A DNA stretch of 64,000 nucleotides from Posidonia oceanica. Its lineage: Eukaryota; Streptophyta; Magnoliopsida; Alismatales; Posidoniaceae. How positions within the stretch are numbered: position 1 is the first letter of the stretch; every line of letters begins with the position of its first letter. This document shows, piece by piece, positions 43,753 to 55,267 of the stretch. The translations under genes were made by a program, and so were the position numbers. Location of the stretch: assembly GCA_037176725.1 (NCBI GenBank), contig JAZBRS010000013.1:5025001-5089000 (forward strand), written 5' to 3'. The notes under the pieces are model-generated. The model worked only from the letters and a program-made list of their open reading frames with translations. It searched no databases and was not told the DNA's origin.

Positions 43753-44944
43753 ATGGGTTTCCCCACTTTGGTAACCCCGACGCACTGCTCCGAGACTCTC
43801 CGGGGATGGATCGGCGAACTCACTGCTGGTGACTGCAAGAGGCTGAGCTTGTGGGGCATCGTGCCCAGGCTTTTGGAGACAGCTAAGGTGGAGGTGGGCC
43901 GACACCTCCTGTGCACTGCTGCAAGGTTCTGGAAGCCAGTGCACCATGTTTTCCACTTCGAAAGAACGGAGCTAACACCCACATTGGAGGAAGTACGTCG
44001 AATCTATGGCTTTTCCAAGCTTATGGGACCAGCTATATTCATGAGGCGAGACGGATACATTGCAGTCCTGAGCCAACTAACTAGACTCTCCACTGTGGAA
44101 TGCAAGCAAAGGTTGCTCTGCACCGATGGGCCTATGCCCATGCTCCGCCTGGAATACTTTGATGAAGTTGCCAAGAAGCATGCCGCGCTCGAAGATGAAC
44201 TATGGCTCTGGGGTTTAGTTACCCGTTTCTTAAGCGAGCTGATCTTCACTCATGGCCGGATGATGGTTGCAATTGAAATTGCAAAGATTGCGCTTGCTAT
44301 GGTGACCCGGCAGATCGACCTGGCACCAGTAGTCCTAGCAGAGACTTATCACGGGTTGGACCGCATCTCGCACTGCTGCCGCTACTTCCACGGTTACGGA
44401 GCCCTAGTACAGGTTGGGCTAGCTGGACACCTGGGGATGGAGATTCTGCGCCCACAGAGAGCTGCCTTTGAGACCTACTACGGTACCAGCCATGCTCGAG
44501 CCATTCAGAGTGTCAGCGAGGAATACGAGAAGCTGGCAAGGTTGACTGAGGATGCGGTAACCTGGCGCATCATCCCCTCCACAGCTCAATCATTCACTGT
44601 CTTCTTCAGCGCTCACGACATGCGACTAGTCGTTCACCGAGGGTGTTCAATATCATCCTATCTGGGTTATACGGCAGTTCGGATTTCAACAGGGTGCCTT
44701 TATCGATAGAACAGTGCCCAAGCTTCTTCAGCCTTACCCGCTCAACTCAACTACAGCAACAGCGGAACTGGCTCACCTGATGCACAATGGGGTACAGTCG
44801 ACATACATCGCGGCTGTAAAGGGCTCAGGGTGCACCCTCGAGTACATGACTGAGGTGCAGGGGCTCTGGCCCATAAATGAGATCCCGCTTGGCGCCCTCT
44901 TGTTCAGTGATACCAGGAGCTCCAAGAGGGCCCGAACTGGTTAG
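43753..44944 (+). pseudogene. Plant-mobile-domain-like (PMD/DUF7745-type) ORF of element V, one frameshift
   Basis: An almost intact protein of about 396 codons starts at the ATG at 43753 (MGFPTLVTPTHC) and ends at the TAG at 44942-44944. A single-base shift near 44640 moves the frame. The conserved core includes ARFWKPVHHVFHF, ELTPTLEEVRRIYGF, SELIFTHGRMMVAIEIA, AVTWRIIPS, RQFGFQQGAFIDRTVPK and EVQGLWPINEIP. The pattern (WxP..H.F.F...E..PTLEE at the start, RQFG..Q toward the end) is that of plant mobile domain/DUF7745-type proteins, frequent in plant transposable elements. I see no transmembrane segment that would make it env-like. Unlike the element I copy it has no in-frame stop. Function in the element is unknown. 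Confidence 0.78.
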
Positions 44945-45449
44945 GACACTCGCGCAGCTGTGCGCCCTATCTAAGTCTTGTTGTATTTTGTTCCGCCCAG
45001 CTGTGGGCATGTAATCAAGACTTAATCAATGCAAATATGTTTGTTTTGCCATCTGCTTGTATGTTGAATTTGCCTTTCACAACTTGATGTATGCATGTTC
45101 TTGCAAATTACTTCTTGAGCTGCTTGTCTGGTTTGCTGTCAGAGCACTGCATGATACTGCATTGGAAAGCCCCCTGTGTTTCATCAGAATACCAGAATCT
45201 CTGTAAACAAATGCCGGAACTACTTCAAGCAAAGGCCACCGAGCACTCTCACCTGGATCTTCATCCGGGCTGGTATTCCTAACTACTCGTTTGGCAAACA
45301 CGTTAGTTTTGTCTCCATCCTTCGCTTTTCGATGCCAAGGGCGCTTCGACTGTCCCCTGGCATCATTCTTGATACTAGGGGCATCTTTTTTTGTTGCCCT
45401 GTGGTGCCACTCCCCCATCCGCAACTTTTTGCCCCGCCTTCGAGTTTTG
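44945..45449 (+). other. Start of the 3' UTR of element V, no gene seen
   Basis: After the stop there is a shared TGTAATCAAGACTTAATCAA word (see 18866 in element I), then about 300 bases without features. At 45335-45400 the GATGCCAAGGGCGCTTCGAC and GATACTAGGGGCATC module appears, with a weak hairpin (45358-45365 with 45370-45377). Confidence 0.5.
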
Positions 45450-46445
45450 GTGCTCCTGTCTATCCTTTCCGGTCGATTAGTCCGAAACATATCACCTATC
45501 CTTTCTGATCGATAAGTCTGAAACTTATCTCCTACCTTAGCGGTCGATAGATCCGAAACCTATCCTTTCTATTCGATAAGCCCAAAACTTATCACCTATC
45601 CTTTCCGGTTGATAAGTCCGAAACTTATCACCTATCCTTTCCGGTCGATAAGTTCAAAACTTATCTCCTACCTTTACGATCGATAGGTCCGAAACCTATC
45701 CTTTCCGGCCAATAAGTCCGAAACTTATCACCTATCCTTTCCGGTCGATATGTCCGAAACTTATCATCTATCCTTTGCAGTTGATAGGTTTGAAACCTAT
45801 CCTTTCCGGTCGATAAGTCCGAAACTTATCACCTATCATTTCCAGTCGATAAGTCTGAAACTTATCTCCTACCTTTGTGGTCGATAGGTCCGAAACCTAT
45901 TCTTTACGATCGATAAGTCCGAAACTTATCACCTATCCTGTCGGGTCGATAAGTCCGAAACTTATCACCTATCCTTTCCGATCGATAAGTCCAAAACTTA
46001 TCTCCTACCTTTGCGATCGATAGGTCCGAAACCTATCCTTTGCGATCGATAAGTCCGAAACTTATCACCTATCCTTTTCGGTCAATAAGTCCGAAACTTA
46101 CCATCTATCCTTTGCAGTCGATAGGTCCGAAACCTATTCTTTCTAGTCGATAAGTCCGAAACTTATCCTCTACCTTTGCGGTTGATAGGTCCGAAACCTA
46201 TCCTTTCCGGTCGATAAGTCCGAAACTTATCTCCTACTTTTGCGGTCGATAGGTTCGAAATCTATCCTTTCTAGTTGATAAGTCCGAAACTTATCTCCTA
46301 CCTTTGCGGTCGATAGGTCCGAAACCTATCCCTTCCGATTGATAAGTCCAAAACTTATCTACTCCTCTTTCAGCCGATAGGTCCGAAACCTATCATTTTT
46401 CACATCGTGCCCCTCTGGTCGGTAAGTCCGAAACTTACCAATTAT
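45450..46445 (+). repeat. Hairpin array of element V (GATAAGTCCGAAACTTATC and GATAGGTCCGAAACCTATC)
   Basis: About 27 units of 35-37 bases. Each unit is a short hairpin with a 7-base stem and a CCGAA loop, joined by linkers such as ACCTATCCTTTCCGGTC or TCCTACCTTTGCGGTC. Two stem forms alternate, GATAAGT/ACTTATC and GATAGGT/ACCTATC; in nearly every unit both arms carry the matching base. Linkers and loops vary more freely. The array is preceded and followed by partly degenerate units. It is not a CRISPR: it lies in a retrotransposon 3' UTR and the spacers are repetitive. Confidence 0.92.
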
Positions 46446-47443
46446 CATTCTTTGCGTGACTACGCCCCGGGTGGACGAAGTCCGTCATGCTTTGCCTCCT
46501 TAGCAGGAAAAGATGCCCCTTTTCTTGCTTGCTTTCTTTCTCGGTAGGAAAAGATGCCCCTTTGCTTGCTTATTTTCTTAGCAGCAAAATTTTGTCCCTT
46601 TTATTTCGCACGACTCTAGCCATTTGCTTGCTTCCTCAGGTGAGGACAAGCTATCTTTCTTCTCCTTCGGGCTGGTAGCCCTAACTGCTCGGTTGACACC
46701 TGTCATACTGTCTAACCTTCCTTTCGGTGCCAGAAGCGCTTCTAGCTGCCCCTTGGTATCATCTCCCTGATACCAGGGGCATCTTTTTCGCTGCCATCAG
46801 TATCTTTCTTGGTTTGGTAATCCATATTACTCGGATGACATCCATTACAATGTCAGGCATTTTTCCTCGAGCTGATAGCCCAAACTATCTAGTGATGAGT
46901 CCGTCAACACCTCAGGCTAATAGCCTAAACTATCCGGTGATGAGTCTGTCAACTCATAACTCATTGCATCAACATCGCATGTTAGGTAATAGTACCAGCA
47001 TCACATGCTAGGTAGTAGCACTAGCATCGCATGCACATCAGCATCACATGTCATCCCCAATGGAGTTGAATCCTACATCACCTTTAACATGCATCACACC
47101 AGCGTCGCTTAGGGCCATACATAGCCCGACACACAGCATCAGCATCTCGTGCTAGAGTTGCCTCGAGCCTCAGCACGCAGTAATGCTTCATCTGCAACAC
47201 TTGCACACACATGCATCACCCGCATCTCCCCTAGCAGAGTTCAGTGCGATGAGCATTAGTGCAATTTTCACATCAGCATCTACATCTGCATTTTCATTGC
47301 GGCAATGAGTCATGACTTTCGGTGTATCCACCAAATAAGTGACTCATGCCAACAGCGTCTGTGTACCTGTTGGTTCGGCAGGGTGTCTTGTCAACCCTGA
47401 GTAGTGGCCTCAGTTCCATTGACCTCGCTCAGGGAGGGGCATC
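46446..47443 (+). other. Conserved 3' UTR modules, CATCA-rich stretch and PPT of element V
   Basis: 46600-46725 contains one CTTGCTTCCTCAGGTGAGGA unit like those of element I and GGGCTGGTAGCCCTAACTGC followed by TCGG, shared with I and II. At 46754-46775 is a perfect 8-base hairpin (TGGTATCA with TGATACCA). 46885-46965 has GATGAGTCCGTCAAC-type units. 46965-47300 is rich in CATCAGCATC words. The polypurine tract AGGGAGGGGCATC lies at 47431-47443. Confidence 0.75.
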
Positions 47444-48960
47444 TGTAGACACCTCGTTCTGGCAGCTAGTCGTTGGAGGATCTCTAGAGGCTCACTTGAA
47501 AGCGACGGGCTCAACCAAAACCTCAACCCCATTTCAAACCCAACAAATCCTTCCTAAACCTAAACCTAACCCTAATCCCAAATCCCAATCCTAATACCAA
47601 AACCTTAAACCTAAACCTAAACCAAACCTCACTTAAAACTTCACTCAAACCCTAAGCCCATTTCACACCAAGGCCTACAAACCATTTAAACCATTTTCCA
47701 CCTAAGCCTTAAAACAATTTAACCTCAAAGCCCAAATCCCAAGCCCAGCAGGCTTGGCCCACTGAGTTTCACTTGCTATCGCCAGTCCCATCGGCGACTA
47801 GTCCTGTCGCCTCTCATAGTGGCGACTGTGTTTGTCACCGTCGAGACAGGTGACTCAATGTGAAATTCTCCCGCCGCATGCTCGTTCGGACACTTCTGGC
47901 CACCCCCTTGCCGATCTCCCACTCGCCGTGCACGCCACCCCCTTGCAGAGCACGCCTACCATTCTGAGCTCGCTCCCATGCACGCCATCTCCGCCGCAAG
48001 CTCCAAGGCATGTCCCTGCCACCGTCCTTCTTGCCATACGTCGACAGAACAAAACCAGCGACCTCCACAGTGAACCCATCACCACACCCACAATTCAGAG
48101 CCTCCTGGTTAGAATTCGTGATCCCAGAGAGAATCCCTGAGCCTCCTTGTGCGATTCCAGGCGATCCCGAGTGATTCCAGAGCCTCCCGTGCCCACCGTT
48201 GCCGTTTGAACCCAACTCCAGTCACCTTCCCCACCTCCGGCTGCCAACTTCGGTGAGCTACAGAGGTGAAGTTTCTCACCTATTTGCGTGCTTGAAGGCT
48301 CGGGAACCTTCCCGACCTTCCTCCCTTGCCGCCTAACCTCCCAGCCGCCTCTCTTGCACTCCCGACCGTCCCTTCGGTCGACGAGTCATGACAACGGCGG
48401 CGAACCACCGACGGAGGTGGGAAAGAGGCACTGGCCTCTTCCCACTGCCCTTGCTTGCTCCCTTCAACTCCTCCTCGTCCCCACGACGCTTCATAGCCGC
48501 CTTGTTGGGTTGCCGGCCGCTCACGTGGCTGGAACTCGATGAGCTCCGGCAGCGCAAAGTGGAGGAGGTAGGTGGAGCAACTCAGACCACCATTTTCCAC
48601 ACGGAAAGTGTGGTTGTGATCGTGGGAACGTCGTCATACTTCCCTGATCAACTCCATGATTTTTTGCCTCGCCTAGGTCGCATGCTCCAGTGAAGAAGCT
48701 CGGCCTCTGGACTGCCAGGTGCGTCGCTGATCCAACCGGTGACTCACCTGCGTTTCTAGCAGTTCACCGGCCGATCTTTGAGCCCTTGCTCCATGCGACT
48801 CAGACCACCGTTTCACTTGATTTTTGCTTGTTTGTGTTCATGGATGAATGGTCTTTAAGCTCATCCATTTAATTATTAGTTTACATTGCCATGGGTGCGA
48901 GATTTGGCCGTCGAAGTTGGCCTCTGGACTGCCAATTGTGCCGTCACTCCAACAGGCGAC
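47444..48960 (+). repeat. LTR of element V, first 1517 bases
   Basis: It starts TGTAGACACCTCGTTCTGGC after the PPT. A run of degenerate CCTAAACCTAAAC words lies at 47540-47640. Paired hairpins with 9-base loops lie at 47806-47826 (GTCGCC/GGCGAC) and 47834-47854 (GTCACC/GGTGAC). A GC-rich, leader-like part follows (47870-48700). No proper LTR end is seen; a related LTR starts at 48961. Confidence 0.75.
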
Positions 48961-49531
48961 TGTAGACACCCCATTTTGATAGGCTTTTGCTGGAGAATTT
49001 CTGGAAGTTGGCTTAGAATAAGGTGTGGCGCAATCCAATTTCAAAACCCTACCTAAAACAACCCAATTTCAATTCTCAAAACTCAATCCAATATCCAACC
49101 CAAAATAAACCAAAAACCAAAACCATAACCTAACCTAAGCCTCCAACCAAGCCCAAGCCCATTTGCAGCCCAGCTACTGAATTACACGTCTGGTTGCCGC
49201 ATGCAGAGGTGATTGAGTCCTGTCACTAGAAATAGGGGCGACTGAGTCAAGTGCCAGCTGTTGTGGCGACCGGACTGTAAATTAGCAGACTGCCCAAGCT
49301 CCTACTACACGTTCGTTTGGACGTTTCCGGCCAGCCCTTTGCCGACCTGCTCTGCGCCGCGCACGCCATCTCCTCACCTACCACGCCAGTCTCACTGCAC
49401 TTGCTCCCGTGCATGCCACCTCTGCCCACCAACTCTAGAGCATGCCTGCCAACACCGACTTTGCGTCCTCCTCCTGCCGACCTTACGTCCTTCACCTTCC
49501 AGCCCGTTGCGTCGTTCACCTACCAAGCCCT
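48961..49531 (+). repeat. Second LTR fragment related to the LTR of element V
   Basis: It starts TGTAGACACCCCATTTTGAT. The part from 49310 to 49460 is clearly similar to 47880-48020 (GTTCGTTTGGACGTTTCCGG compared with the earlier copy). It carries hairpin GTCACT/GGCGAC with a 9-base loop (49222-49242). It is cut at about 49531, where sequence of the element III family begins. No target duplication could be recognised. Confidence 0.7.
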
Positions 49532-52284
49532 CACACAAGCAAGAGTGGATCCTCCTCCCAAATTGCCCGATCCTACTAGAGGACACACTAAGGGCAATCA
49601 TGAACACTGTGTTTATGAAGGAGGGGTTAATACAGAGCACACTAATAGTCGTACTTCAAAAGGAGGAGGAAATCTGATAGCCTCACTGCAAGACAAAGCC
49701 ACCAGGGGCACACTGCCTGGAACGGGTCAGAATGAGTCCGACTCTGACCCTCTGAAAGCAAGGACGTGGTGCAAACCAAAAGAAAGACAAGAACATGCGC
49801 CACAAGCACCTGACTACTCCATGCCAAGAGCCGACTTTCGCAGTCACCCCTCAGGTAAGCCCCCTTACTTGGGAAGGGAGATGTGAAGTTCCATTGAACT
49901 CGACTGAGGGCAGTAGTTAATTCAATTAGAACTTGTAAATAAAACATTTTCTTTCCGTACTCTGTTTTCCTTTATTTTTCCTTATTTGTATCTAATGTTA
50001 AGTTAGACTATAAGTACTAAAATAAATAATAAAAATGACTGATGAGTGTGGACTATACCCAACAACTTAAAGCATTAAGTAGAGTTGCCAAAATACTACC
50101 TAAGGTTCCCAAGCAGAGACCGTTACACCCAGGGAAGGTCCAACCACTGGCTGTGACAACCTAAAGGCATCTTTAGATCCGTGGGAGTTACATACAATAC
50201 ACCCTTAATTAGCATGCCAAAATCAAGAAAGAAACCAAAGACTGAATCCTAGTCAAGGAAAGAAAGTTGCATCCTAAAAAGAAAGGAACTGAACAACCAG
50301 GGTAACCTCAACCTTATCCTGTCTGCACATACACTTGCATAGGGAGGTAAGAGAAAGGTAAGCTCGGAGCAAAGGTTTACGGTACGAACCACTTGCCAAA
50401 TAACTTAGAAAGCGTCTAGAAAAGATGGCAACAAAAACTGCCCAAACAGAGAGGAAAGAGGGCAGCAAAGAAGCTGCCCAAGTGAGGAAAAATGAAAAGA
50501 GACAGTAAAAGAAATTGTCCAACCAAAAGAGGTCAGCAAAGAGCTGTCCAAAGAGCAGAAAAGGAACATGGCAAAAGCTGTCTATGTGTCTAAAGCATAA
50601 ATCCTGGAAAGACGCGTTAAGGACCAAAGAAAGGCAAGTGGAATTCAAGACCTGAGCCAAAATCGAGAGCTTACTGTACTTCAAGCCTCCTCCACCTATC
50701 TCACTCACAGGCAAGGGGCAGGGAATCCTAGAAGTTCAGGGACTGAGTAAATAAAGGAGACAACAATCAAACCAAGGCTAGTATGAGGTTCTAAGTTCTC
50801 AACAGACTAGGCATGTTAGAAGGGAAAGTTCTCTCACCCTAGATAAAACAAGGCAATACTGCAAAAGCTATAAGTAAACAGTTGTGACTGCACTCATCAA
50901 TCCAAAAACTACCAAAAGAATTAGAAAATCCAAAAAATACCAAAAAAAATTAGAAAATCCCAAAATTCAAAAAATTAGAAAATCAAAAATACCAAAAAAA
51001 TCATAAAATCACAAAATCCAAAAAAATTAGAAAATCCAAGAAAACCAACCAAAAGAAGCACCATCCACCCTAAATACAAGTGAAAACTTAGTAAGTAGGA
51101 AAACTAGAATTAGTCTGGCTGGTGATGCAAAAATCATTCACCTCAGATTCGGAGTTAGCGTCTTACTCAAGCATGTCTTACGACTTGGGTGCGTTTTCTC
51201 AACAAAGACATTGCTTCTGCAATAATCTTTAAAGCACCTATGGATGACTCACAATCGGCGTCTACTGGGCTTCGATTTTCCATCTCCCTGCTGAGACCAA
51301 GACAAATTCCCTCCACCTAATTCTCAAGCATGTTGATTAAGGGATTACTTTATCTCCTACACAAGTATATCTTAGTCAATCGCCTTAGGAACTGGGAAAG
51401 GTTCACCTGTGATTACTAACATCTCTTGTTAAGTGTGCAGGTAAGGCACACCCACTTTGACTAAAAGGCAAACCCCAGTTTGGCAAAGGAATGGTTCACT
51501 CCCTCACTCGATTCTTTAATCATAGAACTCCTTTATTTGCCAAATCGAGCTGTGGGACGACAGTCCTTTCCTGAGAGTACTGGTCGCACTCAAGGACGAA
51601 AAACACTTGACCACAACAAATTGCATTCATTCATTTTGCATATGTCCATATGGTTTGGGAGCAACCGTACCCTACCGGCCTAACCTCACATAAGGACCAT
51701 TCATTGCATCGTGTACCGACTTGCATTTGCATTATCATTGTTTGCTTGAATCATGCATCCATGCATTTTCTCATATAATTGGAAGTGGAGCAAGGACGGA
51801 GCCAAATGACCTTCAAGAGTGTTAGAAACCCTTAGGACATGTGATTCTCCTAGAGCCAATCTAGTTCCTACCTATCCTTCTATCAATTCCAATCCGAGTA
51901 AAATCTCAAACAAGATGCCACAAGAGCACTCCTTTTCGATCGTGTAGGGGTCACGCCCCACGATCTCCTCCTTAGCTTCTGCCCCGTTGAAGTATATCTC
52001 TACATGGTTGATGGGTCTCGACATCAGCTGCGACACACAACACTGACTTGACCCTTCCATGCTTGAGTCTTCAATATGACGGCAAATAATTGAACCACTC
52101 GGTCGTTCGGCAATCTCCCGACACTGAGTCAGTTCACCCCTTCTTCCTTTTTTTATTATCTTTCTTCATCCCTAGTGGCGGATTGTTTGAGACGGAACTT
52201 TCCTTTTCGGGAAATGCTTAATGGGACATTTGTTCTTACCTTGGAGCCGATCTTGTTCCAAGATCAATTCCAAGGAGGGGTATC
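49532..52284 (+). mobile_element. 3' end of an internal region of the element III family (fragment VI)
   Basis: This aligns with 60303-62909 at high identity, including the tail of the gag-type ORF (to the TGA near 49884) and the whole 3' UTR. Compared with element III it has extra sequence at about 50360-50395 and 51390-51495, so III has small deletions there. It ends with the purine tract CAAGGAGGGGTATC before the LTR at 52285. Hairpin GGCAGC-AAAGAA-GCTGCC lies at 50461-50478. Confidence 0.9.
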
Positions 52285-52980
52285 TGTAGATATCCCATTT
52301 TCGCATTTTCCAGAGTTCATAGAGGACAAGAACTTCTGAGGAACCCAGATCACATAACTAAGGCTTAACAATATATTTTTCCGGAGTTTTCATGATTTGC
52401 TTAAAAACAACGCTTGATTTCACTTGACTCAAGGTTGTTAGCTGTGGCATAGCTAACACACTCAGACCCATGGCAAGTTTGAGTACCTTGAGCACACTTT
52501 ATCCCACTCAAATCCGTGGCAGATTTGAGCTAAAGAAGATGTTTTTATGATTTCATGAGACCTCTGAAGTTTTCTGGGCTTTTATCGAGTTTTCTGGATC
52601 AAACTTAAAAGACAGGGTTAAAAATGCAAAAGACCTAGCTAGTTGCCCCCCAGAGTGGCAACACAGCCAGTTGCCTTTCAGAGGGGTGACTGAACTATGT
52701 AGGTGCCTGTGAGACAGGCGACTAGCACCATTTCCTCTCTCTCCAGCTTAATATCAATATCCTGGGCATTAATATAATATATGGGAATTTTATAAGCTAT
52801 TATAACATTTTTTTGTAAATTATTGATATTCATATGATTTTCTAGCATTTAATATATGGTATAACACATATATCATAAATAAAATAATCAAAGAACAATC
52901 TAGAAAATCCTAGGTGGTTTCAAAACAAATATCTTGATTTTTAACACGTTTTAATGTACTAATCAAATCCCTAAAAATCA

Positions 52981-52985
52981 GAATC
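52981..52985. repeat. Target site duplication GAATC, left copy (solo LTR C)
   Basis: GAATC precedes TGTAACCG and recurs at 55755-55759. The second LTR of element III has the uninterrupted CAGAATCCAATCCC at about 63602. Confidence 0.98.
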
Positions 52986-53750
52986 TGTAACCGTCTCTCG
53001 TGTATGACGCGGGGACCGCTGCCAAAGCTCGCAGGCGCCCAGCCGAAGAGATAGAAGGCCACAGTTAATGGTGTATCCGAGGAGAGCTCGACTCGAAGAA
53101 AACACCGATAAAATGATAAAAGATATCAAAAGATAAATAGTAAGGTCAAGTCTGATTTCCCCAGCAAAGTCGCCACTTTACTGTAACCGTCTTTCGTGTA
53201 CGACGTGGGGGCCGCTGCCAAAGCTCACAGGCGCTCGGCCGAAGAGAAAGAAGGCCACTGTTAATGGCGTATCCGAGGAGAGTTCGACTCGAGGAAAAAC
53301 ACCAATAAATTGATAAAAGATATCAAAAGATAAAGAGTAAGGTCAAGTCTGATTTCCCCAGTGGAGTTGCCACTTTACTGTAACCGTCTCTCGTGTACGA
53401 CGCGGGGGCCGCTGCCAAAGTTCGCAAGCGCCCGACCGAAGAGAAAGAAGACCACAGTTAATGGTGTATCTGAGGAGAGTTCGACTCGAGGAAAACACCG
53501 ATAAAATGATAAAAGATATCAAAAGATAAAGAGTAAGGTCAAGTCTGATTTCCCCAGCGAAGTCGCCACTTTACTGTAACCGTCTCTCGTGTACTATGCA
53601 GGGGCCGCTGCCAAAGCTCACAGGTGCCCGACTGAAGAGAAAGAAGGCCACAGTTAATGGTGTATCTGAGGAGAGTTTGACTCGAGGAAAAACACCAATA
53701 AATGACGAAATCAGGGAATGATAAAGTAAACAATGCAAAAAGGGGAGTCG
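52986..53750 (-). repeat. Four tandem copies (about 196 bp) of LTR end plus primer-binding site in solo LTR C
   Basis: TGTAACCG starts units at 52986, 53182, 53379 and 53575, spaced 196, 197 and 196 bases. On the minus strand each of the three junctions reads GGTTACAGTAAAG followed by TGGCGACTTTGCTGGGG or a near-variant, that is, an LTR end followed by a primer-binding site. The fourth, most internal copy is followed by a diverged TGACGACTCCCC, like the PBS-like motif in the other LTRs. Confidence 0.93.
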
Positions 53751-55260
53751 TCACCTAGTCTAATTGAGAAAAGCCGGAAGACGAGGAAAATCGGATGTAA
53801 ATTAATAAAACGAAAGAAAACCAAAGTGGATCCATGCAAAACGGATGCGACACTGGGTCATTGTGGTCCAGAGATGGGTAAGGATTCCTGTTACGCACGG
53901 GGAAGGTATTAGGCACCCCCAACACACCCGAGTAGCGGTCTTTTCTTACGTCATTCCGCTCATAGTGTGGCTCATGTAGGCCGAAGGCCAATTATTGTAT
54001 GCTTACTAACAAAAGAAGACATGCCATGACAAGTGTAAAAATCAAGAGAATAAAACTCAAATAAACATGCATAAATGTTAAATGAAACCAAAGAAGTGAC
54101 AAAACAATGCTGGAATGTAAACAAGCATCATAGATGGGCAATGCAAGGATGAGGAGACCCTATCCATGTCAGCAGAGGTCTCTGTCAAAAATGCGAGAGC
54201 TCGGCGCGGGAGTCGCACGCGAGAGCTCTTCGCATAACAGTCTTTTGGACAGCAGGATTCCAAGGCAAAAATATAGGATTAATCCTATTCGATTCGATAT
54301 GAATCCGATCGAATGAAGTAGGGGGATTATCCAGGATGGCAAACATGCAATAATATGTAAGAAACAAGCATAAACAAGGGTCGGAAAAGGGTTGGGAACT
54401 TTGCCTAAAATCACAGTCAGAAATGCAAGAGGTCCACGCGGGACCTCGGCGTGAGACCGGTTTGTTCAAACAGAAGACCTTCATCATCGGATTCTGGGCC
54501 CGATTCTAAATGAAAAGATGTGGAACCAATGGGGGAAGCAAGGTGATGCACCCAGCTACCCAAGCATGGTGAGAAACCATGACGGCGTCGCTCAAATCGC
54601 TGCCCCCACCTCGGCAGTATTGCACTGGTAATCGCGCAACTCTGTCGGCCATAGTGGCGGCTTGGAGCGCGCGGTCGACCGTGGGCGCACTGAGGAGGAT
54701 AGAGGCGAGTGCGAGGGACATGCCTAGAGGCTCAAAGTGGTGGGCCGAGGCGGCTATGTGCGTGACGGCGAGAGGCCGTGTATGAGCCGTCTGCCCTCTG
54801 CAAGAGGCGGCAAAACAGATATAAAAAGAAGCAATGCAGCTGTATAGGAATGTAAATAAAGCTTGGCAAGTAAACACATAACAGCAGGAAACAAATCTAC
54901 ACTAGCTGGAGGCAATTGATTGCCTGAGAGTGCTCGGATGGGCTGTCTTCTCCGGCGATGGCGTCGTTTCCGTCACGCGATAGGGTGGAGGCTGTAGGGC
55001 TACTATGGAGGTTCTGGAGTGATGGGGATCTTGGGCACTCACTCACAGGCTCTGGAGAACACTCAGTGGGCGACGATTCATGCCGGGGAGTCTCGACGGC
55101 TAAGAGATGGCTGGAGAGGGGTTTCTCAGGTCTCAGACATGAGACTGAGGTGCTCGGGGCTCAGGGATGCTTGGGAGAGTCGTGGGGAATCTTAGGGAAG
55201 CTCACTGAATGCAAGGAAGGCCAAGAAAAGTCTGGGCAGTGCTGGTCGGAGGAGGTGAGG

Positions 55261-55267
55261 TTTTATA
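55261..55267 (-). promoter_or_regulatory. TATA box of solo LTR C
   Basis: GCCTATAAAACCTCACC on the minus strand, about 490 bases from the LTR start, is a typical plant TATA context. Confidence 0.6.

Larger units (their letters stand above)
43690..48960 (+). mobile_element. Element V: 3' half of a Tat-like retrotransposon
   Basis: The visible order is mobile-domain-like ORF, 3' UTR with hairpin array, conserved modules, CATCA-rich stretch, PPT and the first 1517 bases of an LTR. The 5' half (gag, pol) is missing, cut at 43690 by LTR IV. The sequence just before the ORF start is homologous to that of element I (GTACTTGGAGATTTTGCAC at 43694 compared with GTACCTGAGGTTTCTGCAC), which fixes the alignment. 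Confidence 0.85.

Noticed and set aside
45450..46445. CRISPR-like look (regular repeats with short spacers)
   Set aside because: The sequence is plant nuclear, the units are inside a retrotransposon 3' UTR, and the spacers are near-identical linkers rather than unique sequences. No cas genes.
47540..47640. CCTAAACC-type words resembling plant telomere repeats
   Set aside because: Irregular, mixed with CCCAAATCCC and CTCAAACCC words, and located at the normal C/A-rich start of an LTR; similar words occur in the other LTRs.
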